Part shown: positions 8,601 to 20,600 of the stretch, one piece after another | Layout of the letters: each line of letters opens with the position of its first letter | How positions within the stretch are numbered: position 1 is the first letter of the stretch | Assembly: GCA_000226015.1 (NCBI GenBank) | Contig: JH153345.1 | Coordinates: 539,570-564,459, forward strand | DNA length: 24,890 nt | Reading direction: 5' to 3' | From: Mnemiopsis leidyi | Taxonomy: Eukaryota; Ctenophora; Tentaculata; Lobata; Bolinopsidae | Position numbers and translations under genes: made by a program | The notes under the pieces: generated by a model | Databases searched by the model: none | What the model saw: the letters and a program-made list of their open reading frames with translations, nothing else | What the model was told of the DNA's origin: nothing

Positions 8601-11600
8601 CCGAAGCACTAAACTAGCTCTAGGGGGTAATCTTACGTGCCAGGGAGTGTGCATTACCAGCCGAAGCTGTACCAGACGCAGTCTGGTGACTGGCCGCCTT
8701 GCCACAGCCGGGGATCCAGTCCTGGTCTACCGCATGGGAGGCGTACATGAAGCCACTACACCGACCAGCCGACAATAATATAGCTGCCAAATAATAGCAT
8801 AGCAGCTACCTAAAAGTAATATAGCTGTCTGAATTTCAGATCAAAGTGAGAGGGGTATTTTTAGGGATGGTTAATAATCGTTTCAATATTACGCGATTTA
8901 TTATTGATAATGATTGGTTATACCTATTATTGATAATGATTGGTTATACCTATAACTTCTTATTGGTTATAAGTATAACTTCTTATTGGTCTATAAGTAT
9001 TACTTCTTATTGGTCTACAAGTATTACTTCTTATTGGTCGATCACTATCACATGATACACAAAATTTGTGGCCCCTCCCCAAAATATATATTTCTTTATA
9101 GATAAAGGTTTTTTGGGAAAGGTTTTTTGGGAAAGGATTCTAATGTTTAGGCCCATTATCTAGTTAAAATAATTCCAATTTCATTGAAAATAGATGGGGG
9201 CAGTTTCGACACCTACCAAGTGATATTGGACAGCGATTGACCAATGAAAAGCTAGAAATGACTAATCGAGCAACGTTACTCTTGTCTTAAATTAAAGACT
9301 TTACACGTCTGCGATCACGTATTGACGTAAATAACTAATAGCCCATGACGCAAACAAATGCCCCTAAGTGGATGAAAACGTCAGTGACTGAGAAAATTGC
9401 AGCAAAGCGGCTGATCGTGTGGGCAGCCGGGCACATAGCAAAGTCACATAGTAAAGGCCGAGCAATACCACGGCAATGCAATGGCAAGTTTATAAAAAAG
9501 GAGGTATTAGAACCACAAGAATTGCAGAGCGTTTAAATTTGACAAAGTCGATCTTCGCGGTTATTGAATCGGCGAAACGAATTTAAATGCTGGGACCGGA
9601 CGTAATAAACGAGTTTATTTGTTCAACATTTTTTAAATCGTTCTCTATAATTGAAACAGTTTTTAAGCCAATTTATCATAGGTTATATCCGATTCTTGTT
9701 TTCTTATAGTGCTGGGATCCTCATAAATATTCTTCAGCAAAATGCCCGGACTAAATGCTAAGCATAGCCAGATAGCCTTTATGAAAAAATCCCATAGCTG
9801 AGCTCATCATAGACATAATCCTACAAAGTTATTCGATTTTAAAAACTTGAAGTTGATCCAACATTTATGTTCCAATGTAAATGTTAGTCGAAATACAGTA
9901 TTCAGTATTGACGAGTCGTTGTTTGCGGCTCTAATTAGGTAATAGGTTAAGCTCAAATTTAAGTCAAATTTATCGGATTCGCCAATTTTGCCTGGCGAAC
10001 TCAGTCTTTGTTGTTTGACCGTAATTTGACCGTAGATAGAGAGCCACGCAATGCCCGGTTAATTCGCTATAAACTTGTTACCGCACCGTTGATAGCTAAT
10101 TTTCTAATTCTGATAACAAATAATCGGGTCCTATAAGAAGGATCAGCGTTGAGTGTGATAATCTGATTCGTAAAAATTCTTTTGGGGATGTTTCATCCGA
10201 TTCGCAAGAGCTCCTTTTTTAAAGGAGAGCTCCTTTAAAAAAAAAGAGCTCTTAGGAGGAGGGACGTGGTGATTATTTAAGGAATATGACAAGTTTAGCT
10301 AAATCGACGCTTATTTTTCGAATAGACGCTAATTTATCGCGCTCAGCTCCTCTTATTACGCATTTGAATCAAGTGTTCTTTAGACTACTTTGTTGTCCAT
10401 CGAGATACGAGAACCTTCTACTATGTAGAGTGTTTAAGATATTCACCGATACAATTACATCACTTTATCATGCAATAATGGAATTTTGTACACCCAGTCT
10501 ACCTTCAAAAGCATGTGATCCGACCTGACAGAGTAAGACTAAAACAACTCATTAGCGGTATAAATTACGCTTGGACATTATCCGGATAAGTTAGCCACCC
10601 AAGAGCTTCCGTCAGCGGAGTTTTTGCATTCAGACCCTCAAATAGGAAGACATCGTTGACAAGTTAGCGGCAAGTCAGACGAGGGATCTAATGTCCTCCT
10701 CTTCGCTCTACAGTGCAACCTCGAAAGTTAACTCACTTATCCTGAGCTTATGGCAAATCTAAACAGTATTAGTATAAAATATTGTAAACTGGCACTAAGC
10801 TTAGAAGTGGGTACTGGAAACAATTCAACTCAGTAATACTAATAGTATCGATTTACAAGCAAGTTATCACAAATCGCCTTTTAGACCATCTTGCCTATGG
10901 CGTGACCCCCGATAGAAAGCAACTTTTCATAATTTCCTGTGCAAGAAATTTAATGCTCTCTGAAATGCGACACTGTATTGATCAGCTATATGTTCCAAGT
11001 GACCGAGTACTTTAGACACCACTCACTCATTCATTTCGGTTATCTGTAAAGATCGGTGATCCTCACTAATTGCGTTTGAATCATTTAATCAAAAACAATG
11101 TTGATCAGAAACGATATTTGCACACAATCAAACTTTGATTGTTTCTGATCAACATTGTTTTTGGTTAGATGTGATTCCTCACAATCTCTCAGTAACTTGT
11201 CATAAATTTGGTGTGATTGGGTGCAACTGTCCGGTAGCCTCTAAGCCTCTGTGGGGTGTGGATATCTCCATCATAGGATGTGCTAGAACTCAATAATTTT
11301 AGCAGGGTCTCTCAGCTGAGTAGGTAATATAAATAACGAAAGCACGTGATCCAGACATGATAGAATGACAAAGAACGTGACTAGAAATATCATTGCATTG
11401 CTTACTTCTCAGAAATAAACAACAGTTTTGCTAAACTGAAAATATTCCTCGAAAGGGCTTCTTTTCTGACGCATTTTCAAAGAAATGGTTCAAATCATAA
11501 TCAGATGACGAGATCCCGAGAAGTAAGTCCGAACGTTTGCACCATAACTTAGGGGACGCCCTCTATTATATATATTGTTATATTGTTTATATTGCGATAA

Positions 11601-14600
11601 ACCTGCCATGTTTTAGTTTTTACCGAAATATGCTCGTGAGGGGTGGCATGTTGGCAATTTGCAGTTTTTAAGATTTAAATAAGATGCTTCTTACGCCGTC
11701 TGCGCCACCGCTAGATTATTCGGCGGGGCGGCGTGAGCTAAAACAAGGCAGCTGAAGTGGTTAGTTCCACATAAACCTGAGATAGCTGCAGAATAATTAC
11801 CAGATTAGATGCGTTGAACGCGGGCTTTAATGCACAGAGCTCATACAGCAAGCATCCCAACGCCTGAAAGAATTCTTGTTAATCATGAAAATTCGGCAAA
11901 TGGCGTACTAAGTAAGCACGAACATGTGTTTTGCTATTATTTGTCTTGGTAAAAGTAGTAAAACCGTTATTGCAATTTTTGAAAATACAACCTTAGCTCT
12001 AAGCCCGTAACAGTTATTGGTTGCATTATGATTATTGTTAATGATAACACTGTTCCTCGTTCGTTTTTCGCAGTCACACTCTTGGTCAAACTGGTTCGAT
12101 ACTTTTCCTTCTTGCGTAAAAGAGCTGGCTGTTTTACATAAAAGAATCTTTTCGTTGAAGTTCGGTTAGTAATAGCTATGAAGTGCTTCTATGAGATAAC
12201 CATGAGATAAGAGTGAAATTTAGGCTAGGCATGTAATCTTTAAAGGGACTGCGCATGTCTTTAAGTTGATCCGGGCTTTTTGCAAGAATTGTGACACATT
12301 ATTTGCCTTGATATAACGATTTCGAATATTTAAACGGAGTCACCCACATGAACATTGTTGATAACGACTCGTTAGGTGTACTTTATAGTTGAAACAAACT
12401 TTACAGCCAACTTTAATATTCAATGAAAGATTCGCGATATCGGCTAATGGTCGGGCAAACTGAGGAGGAAAATCGAATATGTTGTGCTGGGATGATGTCG
12501 GATCGCTTTGATCTGTTATTGGGAGTGACGGCTCATTCTCGAGAGGGTGTTAATTTGACGGTTGAGGCTAGTAACTTTTTTGAAGTCCGCAACTCCTCTG
12601 AAGTACACAAATCTCTTCTTGATAGTGTTCCTCACTCCGAAGACAGCAATATTGAAAAGGCTGTTTGTAAGGAATGTGAAGGACTGGAAGAGGACAGGGA
12701 AGGAGGGATCACCGACAATTTTACAAAAAAATTGGCAGTTCCTACCACCTGAAACGACAACTTCACGACAAGTTATTGAATTATAGATCGGAGAAAATAC
12801 TTGTGTTCTTCGACATGATCAGCTCGGATAACCCTCCAAGACTCCTCTCGGCTGCCGGACGACTTCACCACAAGCTTGACAGGGTAGCGTTGGAACTTAC
12901 CAGGCGCTGCACAGCAACTAAGACTGAGGTCCTCAGGCAACGTTGGAACTTGATTGGGCATCCGATAGATTGATCCTGTTAAGTTTCGAACGACAACTTC
13001 AGAACAAGACGAGTGATCCTTGAGTTGTAGATATTGGACATAAGTCAGAGCCTAAGTTAAAGACTCTTGCGAGGGACCCAGGAAACTCTTCGTTGAGGCA
13101 GTAGTGCAACCAGAATGGGCTACGAGAAGGTGGTTCTGAGCTTCCGAAAGGTGCTGGTCAGCTGTTGATGTGACCCGGTCCCCTGATCGTCTGATATGTT
13201 ACTCAGGACTGATCGTTTTAACAATTGTGATCTGTTCCAGGAATTGACCTATAGTTTATGTATAGCACATCTGGTCATCTGGATGTGACATGTGGAATGT
13301 TTATAAATAAGTTTGCGATACGAATTGAACGATCTTAGACTAAAGCGATGTTAAATGCATTTGATCTAAGTTATATAATTCACAACAGTTTTTCATTTAG
13401 CAATTGTACTCTGTGATAAAGCGTAATTGTGATAGCGCATGACTGAGGCAAAATTTACCGATCGCAGTCTTACTGCTAACTGCAGTTGGATTTTTAATCA
13501 CTAACACTTGATTGGGAGAACGAACACAAGCATTGGTTAACCTTCCTGAATTATCATAATTCTATGGAATTCACATCATTCGGTCGAGTAGAACTATTTC
13601 GGTACCACTGTGGCTGATTGAGGTGTTTATAGTGCATTAGCATGTCTGAAACTCTTGGCTCAAACTTCAATCAGTTTCAATCTCATTAGGACTAGCTACC
13701 CTAACCTCCATCTATAAAATCCGCGCCATATAGCGGTAGCCGGTAAACTAATTTCAAATATATCCGGCATGTTGCGTTTAAACAAAATTCAGATTTTTGA
13801 AGCCATATTGCTGTAGCTAAAAAGCCTCAGCTACAACCATGGTTTTTACTTATTACTTAAGTTAGAACTATGGCTTCAGTTAATGCTACGACTTAACGAC
13901 TCAACTTTTTAATTGCAACCATAACCAGAGATATGGTTATAGCTATACAAACAAAAACTACAGCAGCTAGACTGACCCAAACGTCAGATTTGGAGTTGTA
14001 CGGTTTGTCCTGACAGATTTCTGGACTCAGGTAGCAAGGCGTGCCTACACAGGTACTTGCCATGTCCACCGTGTGTTCCAGCACTCGTGCTATCCCAAAA
14101 TCTCCTGTTGGAAATGTGCTGATTAAGATATCCGTTCAAAATTTTATTTACAGCCTTTTATCTTAATAGTAGTATAAAATATCGTAAAATGTTAATTTTA
14201 TGCTGATTCTTGACACTCTTCAGTCTTCTAGTGTATCACCTGCTATGTAGCAGCAATTTAACAACAGAGAAATTTTTCAATTTTCCAACCTATCTTAATC
14301 ATGTTAGCTTTGGTGAGAAAGACGTTTTGCGTCTTCAGATCTCTGTGTAGCACTCTTTTGCCGTGTATGTATCGTAGAGCCATTGTTATTTGCACGTACC
14401 ACTGAAAAGGTCTTGCTTTAGAAAGTCAGTTAGCAAGGTAGTCAAATAGCTAGAAAGTCAGATAGCGAGAAAGCCAGATAGCTAGATAGTGTGATAGCTA
14501 GAGAGTCAGTTAGCTAGATAGTCAGATAGCAAGGCAGTCAAATAGCTAGATATTCAGTTAGCAAAGTAGTCAAATAGCTAGAAAATCAGTTAGCAAGGTA

Positions 14601-17600
14601 GTCAGATAGCTAGATAGTCAGATAGCTAGATAATCAGATAGCTAGATATTCAGATAGCTAGATAGTCAGATAGCTAGATTATAGATAGCTAAATATCTTT
14701 GACTCAATTATTTAGTAAGCAATTTTTTAGATGTTTGTACGTGTTCAAATTTATTAAACCAAACAGGCAGTGCAACACTCTTCAATGAACCCATGCAATC
14801 TATGTGGAACCTATCGGGTTGATAGACGATGAATCTTATTAATCCTATGAATTGATTTATATTTGTAGCAGCAGTGGACGATGAATCTTATTAATCCTAT
14901 GAATTGATTTGTAGCAGCAATGGGTAATCGACATTTTCCCACTGCTTGCCATGTGGCATGTTTGAAGTGCCAACTCGTCAGTTACTTAGTTGTAGATGTC
15001 AAATAATCCTGAAGTTCCATTCCCCAATTTGATCGGATCAATTTGCGATGCTTTTGGTGTCAGTGACGAAAATTGTCAAATCGATGATGGGCTGTCAAAT
15101 TTTAACGGCGATAGGGAACTTACAGTTATGGTAATGATAGACGGCATGCGTGTTTGCGTCGGGATGAGTCACGTGAACTTAAAAGGCCTATCCCATCACA
15201 GAAGCGATTTTAATGGTAAAGGGTTTAAGAGCTTAGCGATTGGTGTTATGAAAGGAATTTCAGCTGCTATTATCGTCACACTAATTTGCTATTCTAATTT
15301 TGCGAAAAATACATCACTTTTAACTGATACCTATCTGTGGGGCAGTTTTTAATCTGATCGGTGGTCAAGCTCTTTGGTTCAGTTGTTCTTTTCTTAGTTC
15401 TTGCAGTTCGAGTGACAGATAAAAATAACTTTTACGGGTTTATGGTGTGGGGCCCTTCGCTTGTGCGGATGTCTGACACACCAATCACACTTTTAGCTTC
15501 GGTTTTTCCTTCTGCCCAGGTGTCAAATAGTCCGGCATAGTGTTTGTGTAGTGTTTGCAGGTTTTGGATTTCTGTCAAATCTGATCAAGCTTAAATGCCG
15601 TGGTCTTAATGACGTCATAGACAGCTTTGTTTCAAGTAATCAAGTGGAACTAAGATTTGTAGATCTTCTATTTGTACTTCCGTGAGAAGGAATGGGCAGT
15701 GGTTCCAAGATTCCAAGGTTCCCAATTGTCGGCCATAGAAATTTGTGTTTGTTTTCTAAATTTTTTGTCGTTAAAAACAACATCGCCCATAATTTGAGTA
15801 TTTGGAGACTGTAATCGATGGACATTGTCCGCGGCGGAACTGATCTGATCCACCATTAACTCGCGGACAGTTCACCAGAAAAGTTCCGCCGGGCGCCAAC
15901 ATGAAATTTGGTTAACTGAAAGTGCATCCCATAATTAAATCCACCAACTGGCATTCTGGCGGTCTTTATAAGAGGCCGACTTTTTCCGTCCATACCCTAA
16001 CAGTAACTTTTATCCGAACGTCATTTATGACCCTGAGAGTAAGGGTTGTAGTTCTGATTAGGGCCGGGTAAGTAACCATATGCTGATGCAAAACCATAAC
16101 CTTAACGTTCGCAAAATTCGTTAATGGACTTAATCCGCCACAGATGAAGTTCGCCGCGAATTTTGCAAGGTGAAACAGAAGTTTTTCTGGCGGACTGCCT
16201 GCGAGTTCATCATGATGGAGTTGATCATGATGGCGGAGCCGCGGACTCTGTTAGACTATCCGATCGGATCCGCCATAGCCATTAGCCTGCCTAGGCGGAC
16301 ATTTTCGATCGGATCCGTCGCTGATAAAGTCCGCCGGTTATAGTTCAGAAATTTGATTACTGGTATTTACTATCTCATTTCCTGCACCGCATATTGCTCA
16401 AACGTGCCTTTAAGACTTTCACGGTTCATCTAAATCCGTTGTTCTACGTTGCTCGACGTTACAAAATCAAGTGTATACTACACTGTATACGACAGTTTGT
16501 TTGTTTGCTACCATAGGACTGGTAATCTTGTTTGCTGAGCTTTACGTTTATGATCTAAGATTGACAGTGCAACTGCACTATATGATTTAAGATTTCTAAG
16601 CTTCTAACTCACTAACTGGTCGGGCAGTTTAAATGGGCCCTCTGGCCGAGTTAAATTTGAATCAATTTATTCAACGCTCACCCGTTACCACCATTATATG
16701 TATTCGATAAGTGAAAATACAAAGTTAATAGACAATAGAGCCATAAGGGGGGACAATAAGCCATAAGGCCATGCATATAATCATGGCAAGTAACTTCATT
16801 GCGCGGCTCAGCGCGCGCTTTATCAAACGTTACACTGCTAAGAAACAGTGCCATGCTGCACACACAATTATTAATCCCGCGTACGTAAAATGCTCGTCTT
16901 CTTTGTTGCTCTATTCCTTATATAATAGATGTTTACCAAAACTTATCCCGTGACATCTTTAACATTGGTGTCACAGACATAAAATGTCACAAGTTGAAGC
17001 GACGTAGTCACATGTTCAATTATCTGCGATGTCGGGTGGTCTTGTCCATTAACAATAATATTCGATGCACATAAATACGGTGAGATATAATCACATTTAT
17101 CACACCTCCTGACATACGATATCGAAACTTCTTGCTAGCAAAAGTTTAGATATTTCCCGAGACTTGCCGAGGGTTATATCGACATTTTCAAACGCGAGGC
17201 TTGCCGAATTTTGAAAATGTCGATATCGTATGACAGGGGGTGTGATAAATGTTTTATCACACTTTGATAGGAGCCAAATTTGTTATTTGGGGGAACAGCA
17301 AAAATTTGATAAAATTATGGCAATTGAAACTGACTTAATTAATGTTAAACATTCCCTAGACATTTCTTCCAGATTCTGTCTACTTACTCTGTTACTGGCC
17401 TTGCATTTTTAATGGGACAAAGAATCGGAAATGTTGCCAGTAGTACTGATAAAGAAATGGCCTTCATAATGACCTCGAAAATAATACATGGTAAAATCAG
17501 TCACCATATCAAAAAATATTAAAATATTAAATTACCAGTTACTTCCAATAGACGAGTTCTCAAAATTTATCGACATGCCAACTTATCTTTATTCGTACTG

Positions 17601-20600
17601 TATTGATAACTCAGTGTCGTCAGTCAATGATATTAAGGCGTTGTAAAGTTACTGCTGAATAACCCCAGTTAATTTATTTGATTATTTTAGTACATTGAAC
17701 TAATTGATTAAGATCGATTCGCTTACGCAACTTAGCTAACCTTCATACGGACATCGAGATTTTTGTCCAGGTCCTTAACTCAGGAATTGAAGTTTGAACC
17801 GAATGCTACATGAAGCCCACGGGAGCTGATTCCTGGTTTACTGCTGTTCGAGAAATGCCGCGCAATTATCAATATCGCAAGATTAGATCGCCGATCGTTG
17901 ATGTATACCACCATTAGGGACCGCTCATCGCCATCGACCATTGCACATAAGGTGGTACTGCAACTTTAGTCAAGTGAAGTGGCTGTCTAATTCTCACTGG
18001 ACTGAAAGGCAGACATCTGGTAATGCCGGATTTTGATATCTTTCCCCTCTCGGACGTGCTGGCCACTGCCTGACCGTTCTTTGCTTCTCGTCCAAATTTG
18101 GCTCCAAAGTGTGATAATACTTTTTACCCACAATTCTAAGACCGAAGTTAAGATATGACCGATTTTCTTGAATAAGATCATCTCAAAACCGCGATACGCC
18201 CTTCCATTTCATAACAGATTTGAGGACGATAACAAAGTTGAATAAATTTTGTTTTAATATGATAATGTGAATCTGCTTACTTTTAGAAGGTTTGCTACTT
18301 TACAATAAGGGCGATATCTATTATTTAAGGGCGATATCTATTATTTTCAGATCTATTCTAAATACCTGAAAAGTAGTGCGGACAGTGGCGTGACGTTGTA
18401 GGTCTAGCCAATATGGCTAGACCTACAACAATCTGTGCGGGATTTGATGCTGTCAATTGGCTCTTACACATGATTTCCTCGGGGGGTTTATCAACGACCG
18501 GGGAAACGTGGTCCGGGAAAATTTATGGAAATAGCTAGAAACCCGCCACATTATCCCGGTCATGATAATCCCGAGTAAGGTATATCTTAATTGCAATTTC
18601 CGTGTTGACTGTTGGAAGATTACATCATAAGTGACTCACCTATCGATTCTATCATATTTTGAATCCAATTTTCACATACAAATCGTCAAGCGATTGCTGG
18701 GTGTTACGAGACAGGTCATATGAAGACGTATTCAAGACACAAAGCGAGTTTTATATGTGCTGCAACAGGTTCGTCGACTATAGTGATCATCGTTGATTGG
18801 TTATTCTTATTTCCAGAGGCTGCCTATCAGTCCTATTTTTCCGCATGGACTTTGGACTCACGTCTCATTAAAATTTGAAAGTTTAACTTACGATGTAGTA
18901 CAGAGTTATCATTCACTAACTGCGGCATGTTTACATTCTCATACAGCGCTATAATCTGGAATAAAGTGAGCCTGGCATGATTTTTAAACTGAGCTTTTTA
19001 AATTCGATTTCTTTCACATCTAACTACCTACTGTTTAACAACTTACTATGACATCTAACTACTTCTACAGTATTCTAGAAATCTGGTCAAATGCTGAGCC
19101 GGGTTTCCAGATAGTTAATAATAAAAAGCAACCAATAAAACCTTGTTACATCTTTGTTGTTGAAATATCATTTTCACGTTACAGTCCGCATATCAAAGTA
19201 AATTATACGTTTAAAATGTCTAAAATACTCCAAGGTTAACTCAGACCTATTTTTCGCCCGTTAAATGGTTCAGCCCCTCCCACTTATATACGAGGAACGC
19301 AGACTCAAAGTTCTTAAAAGCAGTGTTACCCCTTACGGTGCGTCGATTTATTCTAAACAGGCTCAAGTAAACCTTGTGGTATTTCAGAACATCGTGGACA
19401 GCAAAATCCCTGAATTTTTCGTTTAATAATACATCTTTCCTTGTTAAAGGGGCTGAAGTATTTTGTTTAATCTTTTGATCATGATGGCGCAAAGCATATG
19501 TTGTCCGAAATTATTTCACCCCTATCCTTTTCAATCGGATTTTTTGTTGTTTTGTTATTTTATTGGACATGGATAAAATAAACAGGGAAAACCAGTTTAA
19601 ATGACAAAATTGACTTAGAATGACGATCTTTCTCAACGCTTATACTGGATTGCCGTCGACCTTTGTCAAACCTGTTCTAACGTAATTTATTTGGGCTAAT
19701 ACGTGTAACGCTCATGTTTAGCAGAAGTAATGAAATAGCACAAACAAGTTAGAGTTATAGCACAGCTTCATGGGTGATATGATTAGATTGGAAACGTGCA
19801 GGGTGGTGTTCTTGCACGCTGTCCCTGCTTCGATTGCGGCGAGAATACTTTCAAATGAATCCTGTTATCATTTGATACATTCATATTTTCTTTTGAAGGT
19901 ATCATTTTATACTTTCATATTTTCTTTTGAAGGTACTACCATCATTCTACCTTATCAAAACAAGTAAGGTGGGGTGCCTTAATTTTGTTTATCAAATACA
20001 GAAAAAAAAGGTTGATCACAGTTTGCTTCCTTTAGCAGATCAAACTTTCACGTAAACGAAAGAATCTGACTGTGCTAGCTTACATAGATGCTTGCTTACC
20101 TCCATGATCTGTCTCTCCGGAATCAGAAGGCTCTTCTGACGGGAAGTCTTGACTTTTTCGTGAAGTGAGCCCCTGGCACAATAATCCTGCAAATAAAACA
20201 CTTAACGCCAAACTCTATCAAAATGGCCGAGATCGCGACGGAAATTATCTCTCATGAATGTTACGTAACGATCGAAGCTAAGTCGTGCCCAAAAACGATT
20301 GCAAGCTCGTAAGCTATAAGTAGCTTTGAGAGAGTTAAGTTATGGCTAGGTCAGTTATACGTAAATTCTTAAATTACCAACTTCTTGGAGCCATGACTTT
20401 CAAATAAATTTGCTAACTATTTTGAGCACAGATGTCAAATTCAAGGTTTGGCATAGACAGGAGAACTGGGACTTCTTGCTGGATTTTATTTGTTCTATTT
20501 GCTAGTTATATCTAGACTCAGGTCTTTTTATCGAAATTTTACCAAAACTTTCAGAAATTGCTGACCGTAAAAGATAAACTTGCAATTTTTTGCAAGTTAC

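Larger units (their letters stand above)
8359..11800 (-). other. NEK kinase intron 6 (repeat-rich)
   Basis: 3.4 kb. It holds the split minisatellite and SINE-like block, the TTATTGGT repeats, the Tc1-like remains, a GAGCTC hairpin near 10208-10254, and the perfect hairpin at 11090-11163. I find no convincing host exon besides the flanking kinase exons. Confidence 0.6.
14402..20099 (-). other. NEK kinase intron 3 (5.7 kb)
   Basis: The longest intron. It holds the TAGCTAGATAG array, the two-copy direct repeat, the 118-codon ORF, the GGCGGA island, the MITE-like element, the palindromes and short duplications (AAGGGCGATATCTATTATTT near 18308-18348; TTCATATTTTCTTTTGAAGG near 19878-19935). No kinase exon is missing here, since exons 3 and 4 join without a gap. 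Confidence 0.6.

Noticed and set aside
13893-13976. Hydrophobic extension after SDVW in the kinase frame
   Set aside because: Kinases never have a membrane segment there. The next family-conserved exon (ALGCLLYEL) follows in phase at 11863.
19247-19492. 81-codon minus-strand frame in kinase intron 3
   Set aside because: No motif, no fitting splice sites, and the kinase exons on each side join without a gap.
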